NCBI GenBank assembly: GCA_964452725.1
Contig: CAYVMX010000002.1
Coordinates: 1-64,000, forward strand
Source: CAYVMX01 sp964452725
Lineage (GTDB): Bacteria; Patescibacteriota; Gracilibacteria; JAHISY01
Length of the DNA: 64,000 nt
Reading direction: 5' to 3'
Shown: positions 33,638 through 41,490 of the stretch, one piece after another
Numbering within the stretch: position 1 is the first letter of the stretch
How the letters are laid out: each line of letters opens with the position of its first letter
The notes under the pieces: model-generated
Seen by the model: only the letters and a program-made list of their open reading frames with translations
Database searches by the model: none
What the model was told of the DNA's origin: nothing
Translations under genes and position numbers: made by a program

Positions 33638-33862
33638 TTACCAGCTGGCTTTTTTGATACCCATGATTTCTCCTCGGTTGGCTAGCTCGCGGAAGCAAAT
33701 ACGACACATCTCGAATCTACGGAGATAGCCGTGGCGACGACCACAGATGCGACAGCGATTTACTACGCGGGTAGTAAACTTGGGTTTCACACCAGCTGCT
33801 AGCGCGTTGGTTACTTTGCGTTTGAATTTGGCGGCTTTGACGATGGAGGAAGTTTTGGCCAT
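33638..33862 (-). CDS. rpsN: Ribosomal protein S14, zinc-binding type (uS14)
   Basis: Small-subunit head protein, 74 aa. Two CxxC pairs (CRICGRR, CRICFREL) show the zinc-binding short form, here with about 13 extra N-terminal residues. The preceding leader is CAACTCCCCC, without a Shine-Dalgarno site. Confidence 0.96.
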   Translation of the reverse strand: MAKTSSIVKAAKFKRKVTNALAAGVKPKFTTRVVNRCRICGRRHGYLRRFEMCRICFRELANRGEIMGIKKASW

Positions 33863-33886
33863 GGGGGAGTTGAGTGGTGCTGTGAA

Positions 33887-34579
33887 TTAAGATTTAGATT
33901 CTTCGTCTGTTGTAGTTGCGGTTTCCTCTGTTTTTGGTTTAGCTCCTTCTTCTTTTTCTACTGGTTTTTCTTTAGCTACTGGCTCTGGTTTGACTACTAC
34001 TGGCTGCGGTTTTTCTGGTTTTTTGAATGGGAAACCAAGTGTAGTCAGTAGTGCTAGTCCAGCTTTGTCATCTGTTGCCGTAGTTACGACTGTAATCTCG
34101 ATACCGTGAGTAATTTCGATTTCTTCAGGTTTTACTTCTGGAAAGACCGTGTAGTCTTTGATCCCTAGTGAGTAGTTGCCATGACCATCGAAAGCTTTTG
34201 GGTTGATGCCACGGAAGTCACGAACACGTGGTAGTGCGATATTGACTAGTTTACTTAGGAAATCGTACATACGTGTACCACGGAGAGTGACTGAGACACC
34301 GATTGGCATACCTTCACGTGTTTTGAAGTTGGAGATAGATTTCTTAGCTTTGTGTATAGTTGGTTGCTGTCCAGTGATCTCCGCGACATTATCACTGATG
34401 ATCTTGATCTTGGCATCGTCCATAGCATTACTCGCTTTGCGAGCGATCTTACCCACGCCGACAGAGACTTTGATCTTCTCGACAGATGGAATTGCCATGA
34501 TATTCTTGATACCGAGTTCGCTACCGAGTGCTGGAGCGAGCTTTGTCTTATATTCGTCCTGTAGTGTGGATTGAGTCAT
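33887..34579 (-). CDS. rplE: Ribosomal protein L5 (uL5) with C-terminal extension
   Basis: Central-protuberance protein that contacts 5S rRNA and the P-site tRNA. The core (about 180 residues) shows LRGTRMYDFLSKLVNIALPRVRDF and GNYSLGIKDYTVFPE. A Pro/Lys/Glu/Thr-rich tail of about 50 residues brings it to 230 aa, unlike typical bacterial L5. The tail is low complexity and probably disordered. Confidence 0.96.
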   Translation of the reverse strand: MTQSTLQDEYKTKLAPALGSELGIKNIMAIPSVEKIKVSVGVGKIARKASNAMDDAKIKIISDNVAEITGQQPTIHKAKKSISNFKTREGMPIGVSVTLRGTRMYDFLSKLVNIALPRVRDFRGINPKAFDGHGNYSLGIKDYTVFPEVKPEEIEITHGIEITVVTTATDDKAGLALLTTLGFPFKKPEKPQPVVVKPEPVAKEKPVEKEEGAKPKTEETATTTDEESKS

Positions 34580-34587
34580 GAAGTTGA

Positions 34588-34923
34588 TTATTTCTTGGCT
34601 TTCTTGGCGTTAGGATTGGCGACGCCTTCATTACACTTTTTGCAAATGCGAGCTTTTTTGCCAGTCTTGAGCTGTGTATATCCGACGCGTGTAGGTTTCT
34701 TACAATTTGGACAGACGAGTTTTACATTGGAGATATGGATTGGTGCTTCGCGCTTGATTCTTTCACCTGCGCGTTGTGGGGTCTTTTTAATATGTTTGAC
34801 GATTATATTGATTTTTTCCACGACTATGCGATCTCTCTTGGTGAGAGTGCGCATTACTTTGCCAGTTTTGCCTTTGTCTTTACCAGCTATTACGAGGACG
34901 GTATCGTTGGAGAGTATTTTCAT
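34588..34923 (-). CDS. rplX: Ribosomal protein L24 (uL24)
   Basis: Assembly-initiating large-subunit protein near the exit tunnel, 111 aa. The KOW motif is near the N-terminus (VLVIAGKDKGKTGKVMR). The CPNC/CKKC pairs typical of many bacterial L24 proteins are present. It lies between rplN and rplE as usual. Confidence 0.96.
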   Translation of the reverse strand: MKILSNDTVLVIAGKDKGKTGKVMRTLTKRDRIVVEKINIIVKHIKKTPQRAGERIKREAPIHISNVKLVCPNCKKPTRVGYTQLKTGKKARICKKCNEGVANPNAKKAKK

Positions 34924-34926
34924 TAT

Positions 34927-35295
34927 TTAGAGTACTTCAGGAGCTTGGGAAATAATTTTTTGGTAGCCACGTTCACGTAGCTCGCGGGCGATTGGTCCGA
35001 AGACACGAGTGCCTTTTGGTTCATTTTTTTCATCTATGATGACGACGGCATTTTCATCGAACTTGAGATAGCTGCCATCGCGACGACGAGTATTGACAGT
35101 GCTGCGTACGATGACTGCCTTTTGGATACTTTTTTTCTTGGTAACTGCCTTGGGTGTGGCTTCTTTTACCGCACAGACTATGACATCTCCGATCCGAGCA
35201 TAGCGGCGGTGGCTACCGCCTAGCACCTTGATACATTGGACGAGTTTGGCACCAGTATTGTCGGCGACTGCGAGCTTGGATTGTGATTGGATCAT
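34927..35295 (-). CDS. rplN: Ribosomal protein L14 (uL14)
   Basis: Large-subunit protein at the subunit interface, 122 aa, the invariant family length. MIQSQSKLAVADNTGAKLVQCI, RYARIGDVIV and the C-terminal ARELRERGYQKIISQAPEVL are diagnostic. Confidence 0.97.
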   Translation of the reverse strand: MIQSQSKLAVADNTGAKLVQCIKVLGGSHRRYARIGDVIVCAVKEATPKAVTKKKSIQKAVIVRSTVNTRRRDGSYLKFDENAVVIIDEKNEPKGTRVFGPIARELRERGYQKIISQAPEVL

Positions 35296-35298
35296 AGA

Positions 35299-35604
35299 TT
35301 ATTTTTCAGTGGGGGTTTCTACTGGTTGTGCTACTTTTGGAGTTTCAGCTTTCTTTGTTGCCGTTTTTGGAGCTGCCTTGGTGTCTTCTGTGATTACACG
35401 CCAGCGTTTTAGTTTTGAAAGTGGGCGAGTCTCTGTGATAGTGACACTATCGCCCTCTTTGGCACCAGTTTCATCGTGGGCGTGGAATTTATTACTTACA
35501 CGGTAGCGTTTGTGGTATTTGGAATGAGCGACATAGCGATCCACCCGTACGACTACAGTGTTTTTACTTTTGGCGGAGATGACAGTACCAGTTTTGGTGC
35601 GCAT
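35299..35604 (-). CDS. rpsQ: Ribosomal protein S17 (uS17)
   Basis: 16S rRNA-binding OB-fold protein. The core of about 80 residues shows TVVVRVDRYVAHSKYHKRY and HDETGAKEGDSVTITETRPLS. A short Ala/Lys/Pro/Thr-rich tail extends it to 101 aa. It is in the standard position between rpmC and rplN. Confidence 0.95.
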   Translation of the reverse strand: MRTKTGTVISAKSKNTVVVRVDRYVAHSKYHKRYRVSNKFHAHDETGAKEGDSVTITETRPLSKLKRWRVITEDTKAAPKTATKKAETPKVAQPVETPTEK

Positions 35605-35620
35605 GAGATTGGAGTATTAG

Positions 35621-36040
35621 TTAGGAGTCTTTTTTCTTGAGGATACTACCGAGGAGACTTTTCTTTTCGACTTTTTTTACTTTGACTTTGTCATTAGATT
35701 TTAAGATCTCAGTATCTTGATCTTTAGTTGTTGCTTGCTCTGGCTTGGAGGCTTTTTTCTTATCCTTGGTTTTTTCCTCTGTGAGTTTTTTCTTCTCTTC
35801 TGTGAGTTTGGTAGTGACTGATTTATCTGATTCTTTGACTTCTGTGCCATTTGCTTTGCGCTCTGCGCTGATCGTCAGGAGACGTGCTAGGTGAATCTTG
35901 AGTGTGTTGATCAGGTGTGTATCTTTCAAGTGACGAGTCTTTGTACCCATGCGCTGCCGGACGAGTAGATCACGAGTGCTAGTTGTCTCGGCGACGAGGT
36001 CACGATCGGATAGTTGGCGGACTTCTGTAGTAGTAAGCAT
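35621..36040 (-). CDS. rpmC: Ribosomal protein L29 (uL29) with long C-terminal extension
   Basis: Exit-tunnel-side large-subunit protein. The first 65 residues are a normal L29 (EVRQLSDRDLVAETTSTRDLL, THLINTLKIHLARLLTISAE). About 75 further residues rich in Lys, Glu and Thr double its usual length to 139 aa. The leader before the ATG is CTACTACCCCC. Confidence 0.92.
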   Translation of the reverse strand: MLTTTEVRQLSDRDLVAETTSTRDLLVRQRMGTKTRHLKDTHLINTLKIHLARLLTISAERKANGTEVKESDKSVTTKLTEEKKKLTEEKTKDKKKASKPEQATTKDQDTEILKSNDKVKVKKVEKKSLLGSILKKKDS

Positions 36041-36052
36041 GGGGGTAGTAGA

Positions 36053-36472
36053 CTAGCCGTGTTGGGCGGTGACGAATTTGGTCTTGCAGGGTAGCTTGTA
36101 GGCTGCGAGTGCGAAGGCTTCACGAGCTTGTTTTTCTTCGATGCCTTCGAGTTCAAAGATCATAGTGCCTGGTTTACAGGCGGCGACATAGTACTCTACG
36201 CTGCCTTTACCACTACCCATTGGTACTTCCGCGGCCTTTTGGGTGATTGGTTTGTGGGGGAAGATTCTGATCCAGAGTTTGCCACCACGTTTGAGATAAC
36301 GTGTGATGGTGCGACGTGCTGCTTCGATCTGGCGACTGGTGATTTCTTGGCGTTGGATAGTCTTCAGACCGTAGGAGCCGAAGGATACACGAGAGCCACG
36401 TGTGGCGACACCTTTGAGTCCGCCGCGGTTGCGTTGCCATTTACGATATTTGGTTTTCTTGGGGAATAGCAT
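36053..36472 (-). CDS. rplP: Ribosomal protein L16 (uL16)
   Basis: Large-subunit protein near the A-site tRNA elbow, 139 aa, usual length. MLFPKKTKYRKWQRNRG, RRTITRYLKRGGKLWIRIFP and PMGSGKGSVEYYVAACKPG are diagnostic. The start overlaps the rpsC stop by 1 base. Confidence 0.97.
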   Translation of the reverse strand: MLFPKKTKYRKWQRNRGGLKGVATRGSRVSFGSYGLKTIQRQEITSRQIEAARRTITRYLKRGGKLWIRIFPHKPITQKAAEVPMGSGKGSVEYYVAACKPGTMIFELEGIEEKQAREAFALAAYKLPCKTKFVTAQHG

Positions 36473-37227
36473 TATTTAGTGGCTTTTTTGGTTAGTTCTG
36501 CTTCGAGGCGACCAACTTCTTCTTTGGTGGTACTTTTACCTTTACGACTTTTGGCAAGCCAGTCCTTGTCGTCAGCACGTTTGGCTTCGATATCGACTGC
36601 GCCATCGAAGATCTCACCACGGTAAGTCCAGACCTTGATGCCGATCGCACCGTAGGTAGTCTTGGCTGTGGCACAGCCATAGTTCACATCGGCACGGAGT
36701 GTATGGAGTGGTATATTGCCGTCTTTGAAAGTTTCATTACGAGCGATATCAGCGCCATTTAGACGACCAGCGACTCGGATTTTGATCCCGATGAGGCCGT
36801 TTTCGATACCGCGGATGACAGCCTGTTTACTAGCGCGTCGGTAGGGCATACGTCGTTCGATCTGCTCGGCGACACTCTCGGCTATGAGCTGGGCTTCTAT
36901 GTCTGGTTTACTGATCTCCATGACATTGACTTCGATCTTGTCTCCAAATCTATTTAAGAGTTCTTTGCGTAGGTCTTCGATAGCAGCACCTTGACGTCCG
37001 ATGATGATCCCTGGCTTGCTGGTGAAGATGTTTACTTTGACACTGTTGGCGCTGCGCTCAATGTCGATCTTGGCGATGCCGCCGTCTTTGAGGCGCTCCT
37101 TGATCGCGCGACGGAGTGTGATATCACGGTGGAGCATGTGTGCATAACCTTTCTTTGAGAACCAGCGACTACTCCAGGTTTTGTTGACTCCGAGTCGGAA
37201 CGCGATGGGGTGGACTTTTTGACCCAT
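36472..37227 (-). CDS. rpsC: Ribosomal protein S3 (uS3)
   Basis: Small-subunit protein lining mRNA entry, 251 aa, slightly long at the C-terminus. MGQKVHPIAFRLGVNKTWSS, the KH-domain GIIIGRQGAAIEDLRKEL and RRASKQAVIRGIENGLIGIK are diagnostic. The leader (CCTCCTACCTATCT) is a G-free pyrimidine-rich stretch, the opposite of a Shine-Dalgarno site. Confidence 0.97.
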   Translation of the reverse strand: MGQKVHPIAFRLGVNKTWSSRWFSKKGYAHMLHRDITLRRAIKERLKDGGIAKIDIERSANSVKVNIFTSKPGIIIGRQGAAIEDLRKELLNRFGDKIEVNVMEISKPDIEAQLIAESVAEQIERRMPYRRASKQAVIRGIENGLIGIKIRVAGRLNGADIARNETFKDGNIPLHTLRADVNYGCATAKTTYGAIGIKVWTYRGEIFDGAVDIEAKRADDKDWLAKSRKGKSTTKEEVGRLEAELTKKATK

Positions 37228-37248
37228 AGATAGGTAGGAGGTAATTAA

Positions 37249-37743
37249 TTATTTCTCTGCTTTCTCTTTAGTAGTTTCCTTAGGCGTTTCGATCTTCTCT
37301 TTGGTTACTGCTGGTTGTTCTGTTTTAGCAGTCTCAGGTTTTTTAGACTCAGCTGTTTTCTCTTTAGTCACTTCAGTTTTTTTGGCGACGACCTTACTCT
37401 TAGTAGGTTTTTTCTCTGTATTTGCTGCGACTTCGACTGTCACACGACTAGTGCGTTTCAGTACTGGGTGCCAGCGACCACGAGAGACTGGTCGACCGCG
37501 CTTCATGGTGATGCCAGCGTTGACGAGGAGTTTGCTGATGACGAGGTTGTCAGCTGCCTGTTTGAAGTTATTTTCGGCGTTGGCAACGGCCGATTGGATC
37601 AGCTTGGCGAGTACTGGAGCAGCTCGCTTCGGGGTAAACTTCAGCGTAGTTAGGGCTTCTTTGACAGCTTTGCCGCGTACTAGCTGGGCGACGAGGTTGA
37701 CCTTCTTGGGGCTGATTCGGACTTGGCGGAGGTAGGCTTTCAT
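37249..37743 (-). CDS. rplV: Ribosomal protein L22 (uL22) with C-terminal extension
   Basis: Exit-tunnel protein. The first 110 residues are a normal L22 (VRISPKKVNLVAQLVRGKAV, ANAENNFKQAADNLVI, KRGRPVSRGRWHPVLKRTS). A tail of about 55 residues rich in Lys, Thr, Glu and Pro brings it to 164 aa. The tail would leave the ribosome at the solvent side near the tunnel exit (inference from known L22 position). Confidence 0.95.
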   Translation of the reverse strand: MKAYLRQVRISPKKVNLVAQLVRGKAVKEALTTLKFTPKRAAPVLAKLIQSAVANAENNFKQAADNLVISKLLVNAGITMKRGRPVSRGRWHPVLKRTSRVTVEVAANTEKKPTKSKVVAKKTEVTKEKTAESKKPETAKTEQPAVTKEKIETPKETTKEKAEK

Positions 37744-37756
37744 TTAGATATTGTAT

Positions 37757-38032
37757 TTAAGCTTCTTTAGCTTTTTTACCACCGTGACGACGGAAGGTGC
37801 GAGTCGGGGAGAACTCTCCGAGTCGGTGTCCGACCATTTGCTCTGTGACGAAGACTGGGAGGTGTTGTTTGCCGTTGTGAACAGCGAAGGTGTGACCGAC
37901 GAACTCTGGTGAGATCACGCAGGCTCGACTCCATGTCTTGATGGGCTTCTTTTGACCTGCTGCGTTTAGTGCTTCGACTTTTTTCACTACGCGTGGGTCT
38001 ACGTACGGACCTTTTTTAGATGAGCGACTCAT
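37757..38032 (-). CDS. rpsS: Ribosomal protein S19 (uS19)
   Basis: Small-subunit head protein, 91 aa, usual length. MSRSSKKGPYVDPRVVKKVE, KTWSRACVISPEFVGHTFAV and EFSPTRTFRRHGGKKAK are diagnostic. The leader CCAACCCCAAACTA has no Shine-Dalgarno site. Confidence 0.97.
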   Translation of the reverse strand: MSRSSKKGPYVDPRVVKKVEALNAAGQKKPIKTWSRACVISPEFVGHTFAVHNGKQHLPVFVTEQMVGHRLGEFSPTRTFRRHGGKKAKEA

Positions 38033-38047
38033 TAGTTTGGGGTTGGA

Positions 38048-38908
38048 TTATTTTCTCCGGCGGCTAAAGCGACCAGGTTTACGACGTTGGAGGATTAGTT
38101 TGTCAGAATGTTTCTTGGACTTACGAGTCTTTACACCGAGTGCGAGTGCTCCCCATGGTGTCTTCGGAGCTTTCATACCGATACTATTGCGAGCTTCGCC
38201 ACCACCATGTGGATGATCGCACGGGTTCATGACCTTGCCACGGACTTGTGGGCGACGACCCATGTGACGGACACGACCGGCTTTGCCGAGTTTTAGGTTG
38301 CTGTGGTCAGTGTTGGCAGCGACTCCGATGGTAGCGTAGCAGTGCTTCGGTACGAGTCGGATCTCACTGCTGGGTAGTTGGATTTGAGCGTAGGTGTCGT
38401 TGGTAGTACTGACTACCTTGGCGCTACTGCCTGCGCTACGAGCCATTTGTCCGCCTTTGCCTGGGGTGAGCTCGACATTGCAGATCTGGAAGCCGGCAGG
38501 GATATTGGCTAGTTGGCAACGATTACCTGGTTTGATTTTGACTTTTTCAGCAGTCAGGATTGGATCATCGACCTTTACTCCGTGAGCAGCGATATGATAG
38601 CGCTTGTCACCATCGGCGTAGACCACGAGGGCGATCCAGGTCGTACGATTGGGATCGTACTCCAGGGCTGCTATGCGTCCAGGGATATTGAGCTTTTTGG
38701 TTTGGTCGAAGTCTACGAGACGGTAATTGCGTTTCTCACCACCACCACGGTGACGACAAGTAATCTTACCTTGGTTGTTGCGTCCAGCACGTTTGCGCAG
38801 ACTAGTGATTAGGCGCGCCTCGGGTTCTTTCTTTGAGAGGACAGAGCGATCAGTAGCGCTCATACCTCGGCGACCAGCAGCGTTCTTTTTGTAGACTTTG
38901 ACAGTCAT
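38048..38908 (-). CDS. rplB: Ribosomal protein L2 (uL2)
   Basis: Core large-subunit protein needed for peptidyl transfer and subunit joining, 286 aa. GRNNQGKITCRHRGGGEKRNY, ANIPAGFQICNVELTPGKGG and VMNPCDHPHGGGEARNSIG (containing the conserved His) are diagnostic. It overlaps the rplW stop by 1 base. Confidence 0.97.
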   Translation of the reverse strand: MTVKVYKKNAAGRRGMSATDRSVLSKKEPEARLITSLRKRAGRNNQGKITCRHRGGGEKRNYRLVDFDQTKKLNIPGRIAALEYDPNRTTWIALVVYADGDKRYHIAAHGVKVDDPILTAEKVKIKPGNRCQLANIPAGFQICNVELTPGKGGQMARSAGSSAKVVSTTNDTYAQIQLPSSEIRLVPKHCYATIGVAANTDHSNLKLGKAGRVRHMGRRPQVRGKVMNPCDHPHGGGEARNSIGMKAPKTPWGALALGVKTRKSKKHSDKLILQRRKPGRFSRRRK

Positions 38909-39204
38909 TAGATAGTTACTTTGTTAGCGTCGATTGGTTTGGCACCGACTGTAGTGATGATCGCTTTTTTGCTGAGAGGGCGTTTGATCAAGGTACGTCC
39001 ACGTCCGATCGTGCGAGTTTTAGGATTTACTATGCTTGTACGGATAGTTTTGGTTTCGACACCGTAATATTTCTTGATAGCTTGCTTGACTTCAGTCTTC
39101 GTCGCATCACGACGGACGATGAAGGTATACACACCTTTAGCATTGCCTTTGACGGATTTCTCAGTTTCTAGTGGTCGAACGAGGATTGTGTGAAGTCTTG
39201 TCAT
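38908..39204 (-). CDS. rplW: Ribosomal protein L23 (uL23)
   Basis: Exit-tunnel docking site for trigger factor and SRP, 98 aa, usual length. ILVRPLETEKSVKGNAKGVYTF and ATKTEVKQAIKKYYGVETKTI are typical. It is separated from rplD by a tRNA-Gly gene rather than following it directly. Confidence 0.96.
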   Translation of the reverse strand: MTRLHTILVRPLETEKSVKGNAKGVYTFIVRRDATKTEVKQAIKKYYGVETKTIRTSIVNPKTRTIGRGRTLIKRPLSKKAIITTVGAKPIDANKVTI

Positions 39205-39293
39205 TGATTGTTGGATTGATTCGGGTTGGATCGGGATCCGAGCGTGGCCAGATCTGTACCGGCGAAGTGAGGATGGGGTGCGCTGTTATAGAA

Positions 39294-39369
39294 TGGAGCG
39301 GGTGAGCGGAATCGAACCGCCCTCTCCAGCTTGGAAGGCTGGCATAATAAACCACTATACGACACCCGC
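39294..39369 (-). tRNA. tRNA-Gly (anticodon TCC), CCA encoded
   Basis: Minus-strand cloverleaf. The acceptor arms are GCGGGTG and CACCCGC, the anticodon stem-loop is CCAGC-CTTCCAA-GCTGG (TCC at 39333-39335), and the T-arm contains GGTTCGATTCC. The discriminator base is T and CCA is encoded (39294-39296). It lies inside the ribosomal-protein operon, in the same direction, between rplD (1 base away) and rplW. Its U73-CCA end matches the UGGA bulge of the T-box-like leader at 702-820. Confidence 0.96.
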
Positions 39370-39370
39370 A

Positions 39371-40030
39371 TTATTTTGCGGTGGCAGCAGGTTTGGCCTC
39401 TGCCTTTTTGATTTTAAAGATATTAGTTGCCTCAGTTAGTGCTGCTTTTTCAAATAGAATTTGGTCGTATTTGGTGAGATCATGGACGTTGAGTACTCTG
39501 ACAGAGAGTGGTTTTACGTATTTCAGGTTACGAGTAGAGTTGGCGAGCTTCGCATTGCTAGCGTGGATCACGAGGAGGCTGCGGCTCTCTGGGAGTTTCG
39601 CACGTAGCGCGAGGAACTCCTTTGTCTTGGGTTTCTCTTGCTGCCAGTTTTCGAGGATTAGGACTTTTTTGGCGTTGGCTTTGCTAGTCAGACAGCTAGC
39701 TAGTGCACCTTGGCGAGCCTTTTGCGGCATGGCTTTGGTATAGTTGGTAGTGTTCCTCGGACCCCAGGCGACACCACCACCGCGACGGATCGGACTACGC
39801 TTGTCACCCATACGAGCACGTCCTGTGCCCTTTTGGCGGTACATTTTGGCAGTTGTGCCTTTTACCTCACCACGTCGGAGTGTGTGCGCACTGCTGATAC
39901 GAGCATTGGCATGCTGACGTACGAGCGCGAGGTGGACGAGGTGTTCGTTTACCTTGGCAGCGAATAGCTCTGCTGGTAGCTCGACATCACCTGTCTGTTT
40001 ACCGTCCTGTGTATAAAGTGGGGCTTTCAT
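39371..40030 (-). CDS. rplD: Ribosomal protein L4 (uL4)
   Basis: Exit-tunnel protein, 219 aa, near family length. The tunnel loop is marked by MYRQKGTGRARMGDKRSPIRR and GGGVAWGPR. In E. coli L4 also represses its own operon; here the structured leader upstream of rplC (40618-40789) would be the place to look. The stop lies 1 base upstream of the tRNA-Gly 5' end. Confidence 0.96.
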   Translation of the reverse strand: MKAPLYTQDGKQTGDVELPAELFAAKVNEHLVHLALVRQHANARISSAHTLRRGEVKGTTAKMYRQKGTGRARMGDKRSPIRRGGGVAWGPRNTTNYTKAMPQKARQGALASCLTSKANAKKVLILENWQQEKPKTKEFLALRAKLPESRSLLVIHASNAKLANSTRNLKYVKPLSVRVLNVHDLTKYDQILFEKAALTEATNIFKIKKAEAKPAATAK

Positions 40031-40035
40031 TGCTA

Positions 40036-40617
40036 TTAGGCAGAGATGCGGATTAGACCGTTGGGTGCTCCGGGGATTGGTCCTTTGATTACGATGAGAT
40101 TGCGTTCGGTATCTACAGAGATGATAGGGACGTCACGTCGGGTGACACGCTGAGTGCCCATGTGTCCAGGGAAGCGTTTGCCTTTTGGGACACGACCAGT
40201 ACCAGTGACAGGACCCGAGCTACTACCTGGCTGACGGTGATGGTGACTACCATGAGTCTCGGGACCACGACTGAAGTTGTGACGTTTGATCACACCGGCG
40301 AAACCTTTACCCTTGGCCCAGCCTGTGATTTGTACCTTCTTAGTTTCTTTGAAGTCTTCGACTGTGACAGTGTCACCTTTCTTTTTTTCTGGATCAGCTT
40401 CAGTGCGGAATTCGCCGACATTCTTAAATTTTCTATTCTTACTCGGACGTTTGTACGCGTCGAAACCGAGGATTAACGCAGGGTATCCATCTTTCTCAGT
40501 TGTTTTAGTTTGAGTGATTACGTTGGGGCTACACTCAATGACTGAGACAGGGACCACACTACCGTCGTCCGCGATTACGCGAGTCATACCGATCTTTTTG
40601 CCTAGGATACCTGGCAT
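40036..40617 (-). CDS. rplC: Ribosomal protein L3 (uL3)
   Basis: Large-subunit protein near the peptidyl-transferase centre, 193 aa, slightly shorter than typical (about 205-210). MPGILGKKIGMTRVIADDG, GFAGVIKRHNFSRGPETHGS and GHMGTQRVTRRDVPI are diagnostic. It is preceded by a 172-base structured leader and by CTACCTCCT immediately before the ATG. Confidence 0.97.
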   Translation of the reverse strand: MPGILGKKIGMTRVIADDGSVVPVSVIECSPNVITQTKTTEKDGYPALILGFDAYKRPSKNRKFKNVGEFRTEADPEKKKGDTVTVEDFKETKKVQITGWAKGKGFAGVIKRHNFSRGPETHGSHHHRQPGSSSGPVTGTGRVPKGKRFPGHMGTQRVTRRDVPIISVDTERNLIVIKGPIPGAPNGLIRISA

Positions 40618-40789
40618 AGGAGGTAGAGGTTATCTCGTCTCGAGCTAGTCGAGAGAGGGTTGCTTTGGTCTTAACGAGTGAGGAGAGCTCCTCTGTCCAC
40701 ATATTCGTGGAGCCGTAGCAACGTGTTAACAAATTCAATTTTCTTGAGCCGAGAAAGTCTATAGGTACTTTTGACGAGAGTCAAATAAA
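40618..40789 (-). promoter_or_regulatory. Structured leader upstream of rplC
   Basis: 172 bases between the 87-aa ORF and rplC contain several minus-strand hairpins: TTTGAC/GTCAAA, TCCAC-GAATAT-GTGGA, AGGAG/CTCCT and TCTCGA/TCGAGA. A possible promoter (TTGACT-17-TAGACT) lies at its upstream end. No T-run follows any stem, so it does not look like a simple terminator. It could be an internal promoter plus a ribosomal-protein autoregulatory leader (inference). Confidence 0.5.
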
Positions 40790-41053
40790 TCAGGCTGGTT
40801 GCTGTTCAAAGTATTTATAGTGATCGCAGCTTGAGAAAGCTGCGCCATTTTTTACTAGATCTTCGATTTTCGTACGGATTTGCTCTGTCTCTGTTGATGG
40901 GAATTTAAATTGATCGACACTACTGGCACCATCTAGCGAGAGCGGGATTCCTTCGTCATCGACTACACCATACCCACTAGTCAGATTCAATGTAGTTTTT
41001 GATCCCTCTTCGTTGATACTAATAAATCGATAATCTTTACTCTCCAAGTTCAT
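40790..41053 (-). CDS. Small hypothetical protein inside the S10 operon, 87 aa
   Basis: Not recognised. Acidic, soluble, with the sequence SKTTLNLTSGYGVVDDEG and an end containing CDHYKYFEQQPA. It starts 2 bases after the rpsJ stop, in a position where rplC normally follows directly. The tight spacing argues for co-translation with S10 and for a real gene. No ribosomal-protein family fits. It could be a lineage-specific ribosome-associated or regulatory protein. Confidence 0.65.
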   Translation of the reverse strand: MNLESKDYRFISINEEGSKTTLNLTSGYGVVDDEGIPLSLDGASSVDQFKFPSTETEQIRTKIEDLVKNGAAFSSCDHYKYFEQQPA

Positions 41054-41055
41054 AA

Positions 41056-41433
41056 TTAGATCATCTTAATCTCTACATCGACACCGCTGGGGAGCGTGAG
41101 TCCTTGGAGAGCAGTGACTGTGTTGCTAGTTGTTTCATTTAGGTCGATCAGGCGTTTGTGCGTACGAGACTCAAACTGGTCACGTGCATCTTTGTGTTTG
41201 AAGGTGCTTTTTAGCACAGTGATGCGTTGAATCTTCGTCGGCAGTGGTACCGGACCAGCGATGATAGCACCAGAGCGCTCGGCTGTCTCGATGATAGTCT
41301 TCGTCGCTTCATCAATGATGCGATGATCGAAAGCACGGACGAGGATACGAATACGCGGTTTTTTCGTATCGGTTAGAGCTTTCTTGGTTTCGCTGCCAGA
41401 TTTCTTTGGCTTGGTTTCGTCTACTTTAGTCAT
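41056..41433 (-). CDS. rpsJ: Ribosomal protein S10 (uS10)
   Basis: Small-subunit head protein and (as NusE) antitermination factor. The core shows RIRILVRAFDHRIIDEATKTI, GPVPLPTKIQRITVLKSTFKHKDAR and FESRTHKRLIDL. A Lys/Thr-rich N-terminal extension of about 24 residues brings it to 125 aa (usual about 102). It is the first gene of the operon; its promoter is at 41456-41483. Confidence 0.97.
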   Translation of the reverse strand: MTKVDETKPKKSGSETKKALTDTKKPRIRILVRAFDHRIIDEATKTIIETAERSGAIIAGPVPLPTKIQRITVLKSTFKHKDARDQFESRTHKRLIDLNETTSNTVTALQGLTLPSGVDVEIKMI

Positions 41434-41455
41434 AGGTTTTTAGTTTAGCTGGAGC

Positions 41456-41483
41456 AGTTTATCAGAAAGTTTGGGGGAGTCAA
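41456..41483 (-). promoter_or_regulatory. Promoter of the S10 ribosomal operon
   Basis: Minus-strand TTGACT (41478-41483), 16-base spacer, TAAACT (41456-41461), extended -10 (TGA). It predicts a leader of about 16 nt before the rpsJ ATG. Confidence 0.65.
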
Positions 41484-41490
41484 ATAGGTT

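Noticed and set aside
39161..39355. 64-codon minus-strand frame across the rplD-rplW interval
   Set aside because: It overlaps the tRNA-Gly gene and the start of rplW.
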